Origin: Limonium bicolor | Lineage: Eukaryota; Streptophyta; Magnoliopsida; Caryophyllales; Plumbaginaceae | Length of the DNA: 64,000 nt | Direction of reading: 5' to 3' | NCBI GenBank assembly: GCA_023374045.1 | Contig: CM041776.1 | Location: forward strand, 140,123,296-140,187,295 | Part shown: piece by piece, positions 1 through 14,400 of the stretch | How the letters are laid out: each line of letters starts with the position of its first letter | Numbering within the stretch: the first letter of the stretch is position 1 | The notes under the pieces: generated by a model | Database searches by the model: none | Told to the model about the DNA's origin: nothing | Seen by the model: the letters and a program-made list of their open reading frames with translations, nothing else | Position numbers and translations under genes: made by a program

Positions 1-1645
1 AAAATGTGTTTTAACACTCCATGAGTGATTTTGATGGTATTTTGTTGAGTTTGGTGTGTTATTATACCTATATTAACTTATAATAATTGATTATAGGTGG
101 TGGGAACTCGTGGTTAGACATAAAAATGCTAGGTTAAGGTGGGAGGGCTTAAATGGTGCTTTAATCCTTGAGACTTAGTTAAATAGGTTTCCGAATTTAT
201 CTTGCCTTGAAATTTTGAGGGTATTCTTATATTTTGAATTTAGATCCATGGAAAAAACTTCAGGTCGAAACACATTTAGGAAGTCATTCGAATTATTAGG
301 AAGTGATTTGGGTTAGAGGTGTGCTTTAAGCCTGTATAAGTGTAGTTGTGTGTTGGTTATTGGATTTAATGGTTTATCTGGTCATTATAGTTCTAATATG
401 ACTTGTGGTTGAATTTTTAAGAGATGGTGAAGTGTAAAATATATAAGGAAGCCCTGTACGGTTATATATGTGTGCTAAAACTTGGAAAGAAGGGAAATTG
501 TGTTTAAGTATGGCTTTGGGGTGTTTTGTTGCTTGGTTTAGCCTTGAAAGGTTTGGAATGATATTGGTTTGACTATTTATCAGAAAATATGGTGTTGATA
601 TCTTAACCCCTTTCTAAGGATGATTGTGTTGTAATATTCTTCTAGAAGGTTTTGGGAATGATTTTTGAGTTATCCTTGTGTTGAATGTTGATTTATGACT
701 GATAAGAGATTGAGCTGATTTCTGGTTGAGTGAATGGTATATTCATGGAAGGAGCTTATTATTACATGAATTGTGAAGAATTTATTCGAGAGTTTTACTA
801 CTTATTTGATCATAATTATGAATGTTGGATTGGAAATTGTATTGTGTGTGATACTATGTGATGGTGGACTTGTTGGTTGGTTGGATGGTGATATTGAGAA
901 AGGCCATGGTTAGCCTCATTGAGAAAAGCTATTTGAGCAACTGAATATTAAGTCATTTTATGGCTTGCCGTATTGGCGACTGATTATTAGACTCCTACCA
1001 ATGAATTGGGGTAGTCCTATGATCTACTCTTTGAGCTATGGTTAGCCTTAGGGGGTGTGCACACTTAAGGACATAGGGCCAGAGAATTAAGATTTGTGGA
1101 TTTCACTTTGTGATTCGAGTGGGGTGTTGAGATTTAACCGATTGACGAGGTACGAATGTGATGGTATTCCAAGGGCAGGTAAAATCTACTGTGTGATATA
1201 CTCTTATTGCATTCCTCTGCTTGTGTGATGATGTTGGATGCTTATTTGATATGCAAAGAGTTTTAAAGAGAAAATGAATTTTACAGAGTGAGGTAATTGT
1301 TACTCAGTTTCGCTGATTTTGTGCAACCCCTTCCTGTGTTTGTTTGGATTTATGGTTGCAGATGAAGTTAAATCTTTGTGTGATATTGCTCTTGAGCTTG
1401 GGACAAGGGAACACGCCGACATAGCTAGGAATTTTATTTATTTGTAAGTGGCAAACTCCTTGGAGCATGTTCCGGGAGTTAGGTTGTAGGTGGATTAGCC
1501 TTAGCATCTACACTAGTTGGTGTGGGTGTGGCGGTAACACTCCGGTTTGGCTTAGGTGTTATTTAGTCTTCCGCTGTAAAATATTGTAGAAAGTTGTACA
1601 AAAAAATAAATAAATAAATTAGGGTGTGAAAACCGGGGTGTTACA
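1..1645 (+). mobile_element. 3' part of a giant Ty3-type LTR (A), cut by window edge
   Basis: No gene is seen. The block ends with GGGGTGTTACA, the same terminus as the giant LTRs further right. It also carries the terminal signature they share: a GGCGGTAACACTCC-like box near 1531-1545, then TTCCGCTG near 1570, then the terminus. This order makes it the right end of a plus-oriented LTR whose start lies outside the window. It holds inverted repeats, for example CCTTA/TAAGG (1046-1070) around the palindrome GTGTGCACAC (1055-1064), and a CCAAT/ATTGG stem (998-1009). Whether it is a solo LTR or part of a longer element cannot be seen. Confidence 0.6.
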
Positions 1646-2182
1646 GTATAAGTTATAAGTGTAACAATGAAATATAATGGAGGTTGATTTGTGATTTTAT
1701 AGAAGTTTAGTGGTTTATATTAAAAGCCGAAAATATAACGGGCTATTTGGTATTTTATAACAAAATATAACTATTGGTTATAATGGTTTAATGACTTAAA
1801 TGTCATAATATAAGTTATATAACTATAATGTGACAATACATTAATTATGTGGTGGATTTTGTAAATACTAAACATAGGTGCTGTTCGGAAATGTTAACAT
1901 TTTAAAATGGAATTTATAATATGGTTTTAATGTTATAAGAGTTATAACATTTATAATATGAGAGGTATTCATTAAAAAGAATGAATATATATTATAAGAC
2001 TTACCATATAAAAAATAGTTCCATAATACATGAATATTAATAAATATTTGATATGGTGGGAAAATATAATATGGTTTAATGACCATGTATTTTCATAATT
2101 TAAATCACATATGATAAAGAGGGAAAAACAGTTACAAACATTTGATATGAAGTCCTAATGTTAAGAGTATTTGTGGGGTAAC
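1646..2182. other. AT-rich stretch, possibly the start of giant LTR B
   Basis: No gene is seen in these 537 AT-rich bases. They lie between the end of LTR A and the left end of element C. Because C is bounded by near-identical 5-bp target copies, this sequence was once contiguous with 16129 onward. A TGAAATA at 1668 resembles the first bases of the other giant LTRs; starting there, LTR B would be about 4.7 kb, close to the 4.63 kb of C. This is inference. Confidence 0.3.
2178..2182. repeat. Left target-site duplication of element C (GTAAC)
   Basis: GTAAC lies directly left of the TGTAACACCCC terminus. GTAAT lies directly right of the other end (16129-16133). Four of five bases match, as expected for a 5-bp duplication with one later change. 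Confidence 0.7.
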
Positions 2183-5100
2183 TGTAACACCCCAACTACA
2201 ACCATACATTTAACGACAAATTGCAGCGGAAACTCAACTCATCACACTACTTTTTTCAATGGTGTTACACGCCGTTAACCACCCACGTGGCTAACAAGGC
2301 TAATGCATGTACTTTGTATCGGTCTGATGGACTAGACTCCCGAGCAACTACACGTTACATTTGCTTCCCTTAACAACAACCCATATACTTTATACATTCC
2401 AACCGTACCAAGTATTTACAAACTAATGCCGATAACAATTTCGGTCTTACTACGCCTACAATGCTTACGCCATTTAAATGGCTACCCATGTATAAACATC
2501 TACCCCGTCCTACTCTCGAACGGCTTCCTGCTCCTTGTACCTGAAATAGAAAAGGAGAGAAAGGGTGGCCCCCAAGGGGCTCAGCACCTTTGCTGGTATG
2601 GTAATCCCGCAGCCCACATGCTACCGGGCCACGCACATCTAATTGTCGTCTTAGCATGCAGTTGATTATATTTAAATCATGCATACAAACCATAAGCACA
2701 CAACACTTTGCATACACCCAACAATAGGGCTCAACATATATCCAACACATCCACACTTAACAAATCATCCAATGATCCCTTTAACCTTAGAGTGGCTCTC
2801 CTCTAAACGGAGCTACTTCCTTAATGAACGACACGTACCCATTAATCGGGTTATCCTTAAACGCCTCTTGTCACAAACTGGGATTCATTTCCATGATCTA
2901 CACACTCCATATCCTACCACATATCTCATTCCTCACATAAAAAAACATAACAAAACCTTTCTTGTTTCGGCGTACACATGATAACATCGCATTCATTTTA
3001 AACACCTAACGTAAACATATCATAGCATGGCAAGGGAATTTGCCTAGCACAATATCAACACAAAACACCATAAGATCGGTTTACACAAGGAACCTTCCAC
3101 CATAGTTAGTATATATAGTGAGCCTAGAGATTATTGTCAATCTCATGCTAAGCTCGTTACCAACCTCGTTACCGTCCAGTTATATCGAACGGTTAACTTA
3201 AACCCAAGGTGTGTCGGATATAGTAATCCCAAGCACACCGAAATAACATTCGTATGCCCCTGTGGCCCGACATGAGTCAGTAACTAGCTTTGGATAAGCT
3301 AAGGGAAGGTAGAAACCAAATTGGAATACCACCTATACATACACCAAGAGAGCCGAACCGGATATGACATCGACTCCCGTCCATCACACGCGTGGCCGGA
3401 ACAACCGGACTCCTCACCCCCATTAGTACATATACACTTATAAGTAAGTAGTTAGAGATCCATTACGGAGCCTACCACATCCGCACACCATACGGTATCA
3501 TAATCGAGTTAAGCACACAAGGGAGGTTCACACACTTGCATACAACAACAATATCCAACTAACTCACACATAGCCGTGGTTAGCACGTTCCCAAGGTTTG
3601 GGCCGTCAACTCCGAATACCGATCACTCATGTGTTCCTAGTTTTGGTTAGCTAAGGTTTAACACATATTTGAGGTTGAATGGTATCGGAGGCCAAATTCG
3701 CCACATAAATGAATTACTATAAACTCATTACATGTTTTAATCTTACAAGGTGGCAAACACTCAGAAAAACATATTGGCATACAAGCCGGTGTAATCCGGT
3801 AGGACACAGGTTGCAAGAAAACCATACCTGTCACCGGAGCCCACTTTACCACGTCCACTTATGTTCCTCGAGCAATTCTCGAACAACTGATAACATTACA
3901 TGTACTTTTATTAACATCGGGGTAGCATGATTATTTAATGTCTAATGCTTATAACTCTTTCCCCGTTAACTTAGTTACATAACTTCACTTTTTAATTTGT
4001 TTTACTTTTACCTTTCAACACAACTTTTCACCCACTTAATTGTCATAAAAACTCACCTAACATGTCCTTAACAACCTTATAACAGCATTACTAATCAATC
4101 CCCATCATTACATACCACTTCATAACCTTAACCCATGTTTTTGGTCCGACCGGACTTACCGACCGGACTTGTCCATGTCCGGTCGATTCCAGAACATATT
4201 TCCGCCAAGATTTTCTACTCCGACCGACCTTGTAAGTCCGGTCGCATGTTCGGTCTTTTCCCGAGAGTCTCTTCCCTTTGGAAATTTAGCCTGACCGGAC
4301 TTGCCAAGTCCGGTCCATTCCAGAAGCTAATTCTCGCAGGGTAAACTGGGCCCGACCGAACTTGCAAGTCCGGTCGCAAGTCCGGTCTGCCCCAAACCCT
4401 TGTTTTCCTTTTTACATTCAACTCCAAACTTCACCCCATAAGACCTAGTACATCCCCACCTCATTTGAGCACTTCAAACACACCTTAAGATATCCTTAAA
4501 CACTCACAAAACTCTTTTTCTAATTCCTTAAACCTTTACTTATATCTTCACAAAATTTCTAACACTTACAATGTTCTCTCCTAGTTTTTCAAGTGGTGTT
4601 TCATCCATAATAACCACTATACCAAAGTGTTTCCTCACCATCATAACATCATCTCCCAAGCATCTTCTCTTACTAACCAAATCTTTTTTTCACAACTCCT
4701 TAAAGTTCCTTTCTCAAAACCTTATCTATACATTATTCCCACCTTGCACATCACATAACCTAAACCTTAAACAAACTCCTCCAAGACTTTAATACATTCT
4801 CAAAAACACATATTGAATTCCTAGAACTTCCAAGACAATGCCTAAATCCTTATAGCACCTTAGAACACCTTAATGCATGTGTTCTTCCTTGGTGAAGCAT
4901 GTATCCATTCTTAGCAATTCCTAGTTCACCCAAGTTCATTTAAGCACCTAGAACTCCTTATACATTTTACAAATTTTGCCATGGGTTCTCTTAGCACATC
5001 ATCATTCCAAAACTCATAGTTTTCACCATTAAACACTCAAGAACACCCAATTCCATCAAGAACACTATCACTCACAAAACTTCACCAAATTTACACTACA

Positions 5101-6812
5101 TCACAATATAATGCATAATTAAACTTGCTTGGCACTTAGGCCCTTAAATAACATGGCTCTTAGGCCCTTAAATTGCATAATCCTAAACACTGAATTTCCA
5201 CAATAATAAGCCTTTGACCTGCAATTACACACACCAAGACATATGTTCCTTTACTAGTCTCCTTGAGAACACCTTACTAAGTCATTCACCATTTTCTCTT
5301 TAGGTAGTTTTAACAAGCATTATAAGCTCATTTCTCCTAAGGAATTAAACCACATTGAGATAGCATATTTACCTCTTCTCCACTCAAACTTCTTTCTTGT
5401 TTCCTCTTAAAACCGGTAAGGCATTTCACTCCTTGCCAACTACTTAACAATATACAAACATCATAATGAGTTTTCAAGCTTAAGCTCCATCTCATTGTAA
5501 ACCCTAATTACATATATTGTTTTAACACATCAAGGTAATTGTTTTACCTTTGAATGGAAAGAGAGCTTGAATGAGTACCAAGAGAGGACTCCTCCTAGCC
5601 CTTGGAAGATTTAAATGAAGCTAAAACAAGACAAGAGAAGACACCATTAAAGGTGCATTTCGGTCAACACCAAAAATGAAGGAAATGGAATTTTCTTTGG
5701 TTTTTCCTTACCTTGAAGCAAAGGTGATCAACAAGGCATAAAAAATATTAGTCAAGCTCCTTCCATGGAAGTTCTCCTTGGCACCGAAATGGTGGTTTTG
5801 ATGATTGAAAAGACAATGTTGTAGAGCTTGCTCCAACTAAGAGAACGGTAGTCTCGGAATTAAATTCGGAGCATGGAGTCATAAGTTACAAGTGAAGAAG
5901 GATGGAGAATGTATGGTTCTGTTGGAAACCGATGGAGAGAGGAGGAAGAAGATGGCCACCGTGGGAAATGAAGAAAGGAATGAGAGAATGAAGATAACCT
6001 TGCTTTTTGAAGATATTGTTCTTTTAAAGCAAATAGTACATTAATTAGTCATTCTTCTTTTCTTAGTAAATTAACAAGGGTGGTGAGTCACACACCTTAA
6101 AAACCGGCCCCCAATAGTACCTAGGGGTATTTTAGACTTTATTAATCAATTGTCACACTTATAGTAACATATGTTACAAACTAGCTTATAAAAATCACTA
6201 TTCACAAAAACAAGGCACATAGATGTGAAATTTTTGATTTCCCATTGATATAGACTTCCAAATGTGATACTATATAGTACACATGTTAATTAAAGAGTAA
6301 TGATGGACATTTAGCCATTCAAAACTCATTTACAAGACAATTTTTCAAAACGTGCTTTAAGACTCCTTAAAGCACATTTTGAAATTTAAACTTGTTTTCA
6401 AGCTTGGTTTTCTTTAGTAATTGATTTAATATGTTCATTAACATATAAATAAGGCATAGGTATGACCATTAGGTCTTATACACATTTATCCCAAGCTTAG
6501 AGCACATTTTAGCCCATATTGACCTTAAGGTATTTATTTGTGTTTTGTTTGGTTTCATTGTCTACCAAAGTTTCATAAGGACTTAATTAGCCTTATAAAG
6601 TCATAATTAAACATTATCAAGTCTTGTTAGGCTCTTTGGGTCCTAGCCAAGTTCACTCCAAGCTTAGAGCATGTTTTTGCTCAAACCGTGTCTTAGTGTT
6701 TTATTGTGTTTACCATGGTTTAAATGGTTCATTTATATTTCTAAGGCACTTTTTAGCCTTTAAATACCATAGTTTAACATTTACACAACATACCAAGGTT
6801 TGGGGTATTTCA
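2183..6812 (-). repeat. 3' LTR of element C
   Basis: Begins TGTAACACCCC and ends GGGGTATTTCA on the plus strand. It aligns along its whole length with 11499-16128, with scattered C/T changes, homopolymer indels and one roughly 12-bp length difference in the palindrome array. It is the 3' LTR because the polypurine tract, not the primer site, adjoins it. Short frames on either strand inside it are also found in the other copy and match nothing I know. Confidence 0.93.
4135..4400. repeat. GTCCGG/CCGGAC palindrome array in 3' LTR of C
   Basis: About ten copies of GACCGGACTT or its complement in alternating orientation. One pair forms a perfect inverted repeat: GACCGGACTT (4293-4302) and AAGTCCGGTC (4306-4315) around GCC. 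It is much richer in GC than the AT-rich LTR around it. Several copies include RCCGAC, the core bound by plant DREB/CBF factors, which may be chance. Confidence 0.85.
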
Positions 6813-6834
6813 ATCTACCCCTCTTAAAAGAACT
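6813..6834 (-). promoter_or_regulatory. Polypurine tract of element C
   Basis: Directly next to the inner end of the 3' LTR the minus strand reads a purine run ending AAGAGGGGTAGAT. Just upstream it could encode NFEDEVLL, a phrase like the last codons before the tract in many plant Ty3 elements. Plus-strand DNA synthesis would start here. Confidence 0.8.
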
Positions 6835-9800
6835 TCGTCCTCGAAGTTCGCATTTCCTCGCATCCTTGGATTAGAATACGGGAATTACTTATAGCCATAA
6901 AACTTCCATTACCAACCCTTTACATCCAACCTCGGACTTAATGGCCGGGCAACATATCCACATTATACATAAAATATCTACTCACATGGTAACCTCGGAC
7001 TTAATGGTCCGGGTACCTTCACCACACTTGCACCTATACAATATCCCTCAGACTCTTAGGTCTGGGTGACATAACCACATTTAGACACATAGGTCTATGT
7101 AACACAACACATTTAGACTCATAGGTCTTGATAGCATACACTTTAGGAGATCAAAGTCAAAATAACCTTTATCACACATACCAAACAACATGTCATAGCA
7201 TGTATATCAAACAGAAATACCTTTCCATCTCTCCAGGGTTCGAATCCCACGTTGAGTACATATACACTGTGATCCCGCAGAACCCGGTCGTGATGGACAC
7301 CTTCTGGTCCCCGTTCCTTTGGGAGATCAAAACATTCACTTAATTTTTAACATATGTACTTCTCATGTCACCGGTCCGAAGACAAAGGCTCATACGTCCT
7401 CAGCTCGTGAGCAAGTACTACAAAAAATTCTTTACTAGGTTAAGTATATAAGAGAATCCTTTATTCAAAATATTATCGTCTGTTTTGGAAATACTAATTG
7501 AAAATCCTTTTTGAAAACACAACACAACTCCAAGTTCAGCTTATGCTCTTTGCATCTTTCTTAACGTGGTTGTTTGTGACCACTTACAGGGAGCTTCAAG
7601 AGTCATCCAACCCTGATGTAATCAGCATCAGTGTTGAACTATCTTTCCACCCCAATTTGTGTTCGGCTTCCCTTGATCTCATGATAATCAAGTTTCACCT
7701 CCCACTTCTTTTTCAACCAACAACTAATTCAAGCGTATCCCATTTTCTATCTTTAAATCCTTCTAGTCATAATCATTACATCTTCAAGGGATAGAACTCC
7801 GTCTATCAATCATCACCCAAATCCAACTTAGTTCAAGTTACCTAGGGAATTTAATTCTCACTAGGTTCTATGTCGGTCTCATACCCCTTTATAAATCACA
7901 ACATTGTATATATATACATATATTTTTTATCAACAATACATGGTTTACATTTATGCACCGTCGGGGTTTTAGTTCCCCGGGAGTTTCTTTACTCCCTTCC
8001 ACTTGTTACTCTCACACCCACTGTAACAAAATAAACAACACTTCCCACAATGGTATTCGCATCTTCTGTGCGCAATTACCACAATTTAACCACAAATAAA
8101 ATGCGTATGTTTATATAACACATGCGCCAACCATCATAACAAATCATTTTGTGCTATGCACAACCCAGTTCACGTACACTTGTACGGTAAAACACACTAA
8201 GTGGTTTTACGCTCTACCCCCTTAAAAGGGATTACGCCACGTAATCAATCACTGACATTAGCTTAAAATGTTCTGCCGTCGTGAAGTGTTTTAACTTCCA
8301 CGGGTCTATTACACAATGGATTCTGATTAGAGGATCTTAATCATATTGGCGGTTTAGTCCCAACCCAAGAATTCGCATTGGAGTTCTAACTCAACCGGTT
8401 TCGGTCCTGGCCTGTGAGGCTTTCATATTCCATGGCATACCACATTGCATCCCTGGTTCACAGGTTTCGGTGCGCCAATCTGATAATATAGGGCTAGTTT
8501 GCCCCATTCGTTACTGTTACTGTATTGTACATCTCCAATGTATTACCCTTATCTTGGTAAGAATGGTGTCTCAACCGACGCATGGTATCTCTTACCCTGA
8601 GCGAATTCAGTGAGTTTCAAAACTTTCCATCCACTTCTCCAACAGCTTACAGCGTAAACTACTATGTAATTCACAATGATTGACTTGCTTCTACTGACTT
8701 ACTGTCGGTTGAGATTGAGCTACTACCTAGTGTGTAGTGCTCTCTCAGCTAATTACAACATTTGGGGTATATTTCATACCGATATTTGGCATTTAGTGCC
8801 ACTGTTATCACTTATTCTTAACCATACCTCCACCTTTGGTTTCGTACAAGTACTCTTCCATTGGTATGACCTTGCATTTCCTATGCATCGGCCATTACGA
8901 CATTATTCCTCCACAATTACCATGCTTCTGATTCCTAGCTATCCCACTCGATCATTACTACGCCAAGTGCAATACCAAAACACTCAGTCATACAGAGTGC
9001 AGAGGCGTAAACCCTTGACAGTAAATCTCTCATGCGATTGCGATAGGAATTTACACTGTGTTTTACTGAAATTCTTATTACATATTACTTGTCACCGGCT
9101 TACTGTTCGGTTCGTTTGCTATCATCTACTGTTGTGCCTCCACTGGGTTTAACTCATAACTCTGCTCACTCCTCATTTATCATCTAACAATACTTACACA
9201 ACGGTCGCTTATTGTGCACCGTATCCTTACTCATTATACAACATCAACTTATACTGCATCCGCTATTATATTAGCTTCCGCTATTACGCTGGGTTTATCT
9301 GGCCACTTATTTGGCTGATTTTTTTTTTGAATATGCTATATTTTTTTTTTGAGCTTTCATGTTCCTTGAGCGTTGTTCGCTACTCATTTAACATCACACA
9401 CCTATGGTGGTCGCTATCAACTTATCTTTCTTCCTTTCTACACAACTGGTATAACACTTCCTTTGTATTATTGTTATTCAAATCATTCTAGGGTAATAAC
9501 CACATGGTTAATCTCTGACATATCTCTCGAATTTGGTTCATATAGCTACCGCTCCTGCGGTCTCACAATATCGAGAGGTATCCCCACTCTTAATGCAGTG
9601 GTTCTTTCTCCGCTCTATTTACTTGTAGAACATATATTTCTGCAACTGATCAATTTACATAACACAAGTTGTTGTGGCTTATAAGCCTTACTGTCACGAT
9701 TCCTCCCAAGTTGTCTCTTTGGCCACTTAGGGTTTTACTGTTGAGTAGGTTATCTTCAGCGTTTAATCCGAGTAATTGTTTCAAATCTTATGCTTCTGTT

Positions 9801-11480
9801 ATATTGCTCCATCTAACAATGTTTAATCCAAATACCCCTCAAGGACTGCTCCTGGGTGTTATTAAAAGATGCCATTCCATTTGGCTTGCACTTATGGGTA
9901 CTTTCAGTAAACTACGCCTTCTCCAATGTCTTTACATAACAGTCGGTGTACTTCGCACCTCCTGTAACTTAAATATTTCCTTGCACACATTCACTGATTC
10001 CATCAGTTTCTTTGATTTAGCTGGGTTCCTTTACTTCGACCATTCATGGTAATCCTTAGCTCTTGTTTGATTTATACTGCTGACCATAGAACGGAGTCGA
10101 CTACTTCCCGTGTTCTGGACTCTACTCGTATACATATATGGGGTATCATACTGATACATTACTACTTACCCAACTAACCTATAAGTAGGTCTGTCAGGCC
10201 CACATGCTCCTATCGGAGTGCGGTCGTCCCACAACACAGTTGGTACACTCGTAGTGTCTGTCACACGCCTAGGTGAAGTATTCTGTTGTCAACTCCCTTA
10301 TATTGTCCCGTGACAATATTCATTCCTTGCTTCCTGAACTTAATAAAGGGAAAGTTTATTCACTGTTGTATCCTTGTCAACTGTCCTTGGTTTCACTGGT
10401 TTGGTCTAAAAGAAGGTTGGAAAGAAGTGTTGGTTTGAAAGAAAATATGGGTTGAAAAGAAAAAGGGTTTGAGTAAATCTGAGTTGAAAGAAAATTTTCA
10501 TGGCTTCACAACATCTTCTTACCTTAACCAAGTCTAGCTTCTTGCTGACTGGTGTATTTACAATTACAGAGGTTAGGCTAACAGGCCCTTCCACTGTTAT
10601 GACGATCACACTTAACTTTATGGTACTTTACCAAGTACTTTGTATTTGTTTAAATTTCCTCGAGCAGCCTTGTTATAGCAGCGCTTGCTATGGCAAGTGC
10701 GCCATGCTAACTGGCTATCGGTTTAACACATACGGTTGTGGTATTGTTTTTACCCACACTGTCATCAGTGGCCTTGTTGGCCCTCACTGATCTTACTGTC
10801 TTGATAATAACTCCTCTAGGTGACTTCTCACTGTCTTCACATGATATTCATCAACTAGGGTGTTTCCCATTCTAGGAGTCCCTATTTTTGTATTGTATTC
10901 TCTTTGTAGCCCGTTCCACGTATTTGGGCACTACGTTGTAGTTCCTTGTCGGTTGGTATACCGTTGGTGCATTATTTATCCACTGTGGTCCCGTAGACAC
11001 TCGTCTCGGGTTTTATTAATCCACTTCTTGCCTGTTGCACGATTAGTGCGTTGCAAGCTGGTTATTCTCGACAGCTCGGCATGTCGACCCAGGTTGTCGG
11101 AAATTCTATTCTCTTATACACCAAATTCTTCATTCTTCGCTGTTAAATGCGGTTAACATTGTTCAGATGGACACCGTCTCCGGGATTCCCAGTTTTCGGG
11201 ATCTACCGTATGACAGGTTCTCCGTACTCACAGTAGTACTTAAACATAGCCAGATCGGGTATTCCCGAGTAAGAGTGGACTTCCATCTCTCTGGCGTTGT
11301 TTCCCCAAGTTATATACAGGGTTTGTGGAGGGCGGGAAGGATATAGTAGGTTTCCAGTATTCACTGGTAGTTCCTTTCTAGCGTACCTCTCACGCTATCA
11401 CTCAATCCTTAACCCAAAGTACTTAAATCCTAACTCGGTACTTCCTAAGCTCGGTAATTCAGTCATCAGAGCGATACTTC
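6835..11480 (-). other. Internal region of C without intact gag or pol
   Basis: No frame longer than 67 codons is open on the element's coding (minus) strand across 4.65 kb. At about 8875-8900 the minus strand could encode NVV-ADA, faintly like the end of a Ty3 RNase H/connection domain (NVVADALSR), but the frame is broken and nothing around it could be confirmed. The end nearest the primer site (about 11200-11480) is a leader homologous to 20343-20595 of element B. The plus strand has several open frames of 96-158 codons (for example 8676-9152 and 9669-10052); they are antisense, lack known motifs and are probably chance. Best described as a LARD-like, non-autonomous interior. Confidence 0.65.
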
Positions 11481-11492
11481 GCTCTGATACCA
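11481..11492 (-). promoter_or_regulatory. Primer-binding site of C (tRNA-iMet type)
   Basis: The minus strand reads TGGTATCAGAGC six bases inside the 5' LTR. This is the usual complement of the initiator-tRNA-Met 3' end in plant LTR elements, and it fixes the orientation of C. Confidence 0.92.
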
Positions 11493-11498
11493 CTTTTT

Positions 11499-14400
11499 GT
11501 AACACCCCAACTACAACCATACATTTAACGACACATTGCAGCGAAAACTCAACTCATCACACTACTTTTTTCAATGGTGTTACACGCCGTTAACACCCAC
11601 GTGGCTAACAAGGCTAATGCATGTACTTTGTATCGGTCTGATGGACTAGACTCCGAGCAACTACACGTTACATTTGCTTCCCTTAACAACAACCCATATA
11701 CTTTATACATTCCAACCGTACCAAGTATTTACAAACTAATGCCGATAACAATTTCGGTCTTACTACGCCTACAATGCTTACGCCATTTAAATGGCTACCC
11801 ATGTAAAACATCTACCCCGTCCTACTCTCGAACGGCTTCCTGCTCCTTGTACCTGAAATAGAAAAGGAGAGAAAGGGTGGCCCCCAAGGGGCTCAGCACC
11901 TTTGCTGGTATGGTAATCCCGCAGCCCACATGCTACCGGGCCACGCACAACTAATTGTCGTCTTAGCATGCAGTTGATTATATTTAAATCATGCATACAA
12001 ACCATAAGCACACAACACTTTGCATACACCCAACAATAGGGCTCAACATATATCCAACACATCCACACTTAACAAATCATCCAATGATCCCTTTAACCTT
12101 AGAGTGGCTCTCCTCTAAACGGAGCTACTTCCTTAATGAACGACACGTACCCATTAATCGGGTTATCCTTAAACGCCTCTTGTCACAAACTGGGATTCAT
12201 TTCCATGATCTACACACTCCATATCCTACCACATATCTCATTCCTCACATAAAAAAACATAACAAAACCTTTCTTGTTTCGGCGTACACATGATAACATC
12301 GCATTCATTTTAAACACCTAACGTAAACATATCATAGCATGGCAAGGGAATTTGCCTAGCACAATATCAACACAAAACACCATAAGATCAGTTTACACAA
12401 GGAACCTTCCACCATAGTTAGTATATATAGTGAGCCTAGAGATTATTGTCAATCTCATGCTAAGCTCGTTACCAACCTCGTTACCGTCCAGTTATATCGA
12501 ACGGTTAACTTAAACCCAAGGTGTGTCGGATATAGTAATCCCAAGCACACCGAAATAACATTCGTATGCCCCTGTGGCCCGACGTGAGTCAGTAACTAGC
12601 TTTGGATAAGCTAAGGGAAGGTAGAAACCAAATTGGAATACCACCTATACATACACCAAGAGAGCCGAACCGGATATGACATCGACTCCCGTCCATCACA
12701 CGCGTGGCCGGAACAACCGGACTCCTCACCCCCATTAGTACATATACACTTATAAGTAAGTAGTTAGAGATCCATTATGGAGCCTACCACATCCGCACAC
12801 CATACGGTATCATAACCGAGTTAAGCACACAAGGGAGGTTCACACACTTGCATACAACAACAATATCCAACTAACTCACACATAGCCGTGGTTAGCACGT
12901 TCCCAAGGTTTGGGCCGTCAACTCCGAATACCGATCACTCATGTGTTCCTAGTTTTGGTTAGCTAAGGTTTAACACATATTTGAGGTTGAATGGTATCGG
13001 AGGCCAAATTCGCCACATAAATGAATTACTATAAACTCATTACATGTTTTAATCTTACAAGGTGGCAAACACTCAGAAAAACATATTGGCATACAAGCCG
13101 GTGTAATCCGGTAGGACACAGGTTGCAAGAAAACCATACCTATCACCGGAGCCCACTTTACCACGCCCACTTATGTTCCTCGAGCAATTCTCGAACAACT
13201 GATAACATTACATGTACTTTTATAACATCGGGGTAGCATGATTATTTAATGTCTAATGCTTATAACTCTTTCCCCGTTAACTTAGTTACATAACTTCACT
13301 TTTTAATTTGTTTTACTTTTACCTTTCAACACAACTTTTCACCCACTTAATTGTCATTAAAACTCACCTAACATGTCCTTAACAACCTTATAACAGCATT
13401 ACTAATCAATCCCCATCATTACATACCATTTCATAACCTTAACCCATGTTTTGGTCCGACCGGACTTACCGACCGGACTTGTCCATGTCCGGTCGATTCC
13501 AGAACATATTTCCGCCAAGATTTTCTACTCCGACCGACCTTGTAAGTCCGGTCGCATGTTCGGTCTTTTCCCGAGAGTCTCTTCCCTTTGGAAATTTAGC
13601 CTGACCGGACTTGCCAAGTCCGGTCCTATGTCCGGTCCATTCCAGAAGCTAATTCTCGCAGGGTAAACTGGGCCCGACCGAACTTGCAAGTCCGGTCGCA
13701 AGTCCGGTCTGCCCCAAACCCTTGTTTTCCTTTTTACATTCAACTCCAAACTTCACCCCATAAGACCTAGTACATCCCCACCTCATTTGAGCACTTCAAA
13801 CACACCTTAAGATATCCTTAAACACTCAAAAACTCTTTTCTAATTCCTTAAACCTTTACTTATATCTTCACAAAATTTCTAACACTTACAATGTTCTCTC
13901 CTAGTTTTTCAAGTGGTGTTTCATCCATATAACCACTATACCAAAGTGTTTCCTCACCATCATAACATCATCTCCCAAGCATCTTCTCTTACTAACCAAA
14001 TCTTCTTTTTCACAACTCCTTAAAGTTCCTTTCTCAAAACCTTATCTATACATTATTCCCACCTTGCACATCACATAACCTAAACCTTAAACAAACTCCT
14101 CCAAGACTTTAATAATTCTCAAAAACACATATTGAATTCCTAGAACTTCCAAGACAATGCCTAAATCCTTATAGCACCTTAGAACACCTTAATGCATGTG
14201 TTCTCCTTAGCGAAGCATGTATCCATTCTTAGTAATTCTAGTTCACCCAAGTTCATTTAAGCACCTAGAACTCCTTATACATTTTACAAATTTCGCCATG
14301 GGTTCTCTTAGCACATCATCATTCCAAAACTCATAGTTTTCACCATTAAACACTCAAGAACACCCAATTCCATCAAGAACACTATCACTCACAAAACTTC

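Noticed and set aside
7236..7248. GGGTTCGAATCCC, a tRNA B-box-like word
   Set aside because: No A box 30-60 bases upstream, no acceptor stem, no T-stem of the right shape. Probably chance inside the interior of C.
8676..11156. Series of plus-strand frames of 96-158 codons in the interior of C
   Set aside because: Opposite to the element's coding strand, hydrophobic composition, no motif, and no conserved partner to compare with. Treated as antisense chance frames.
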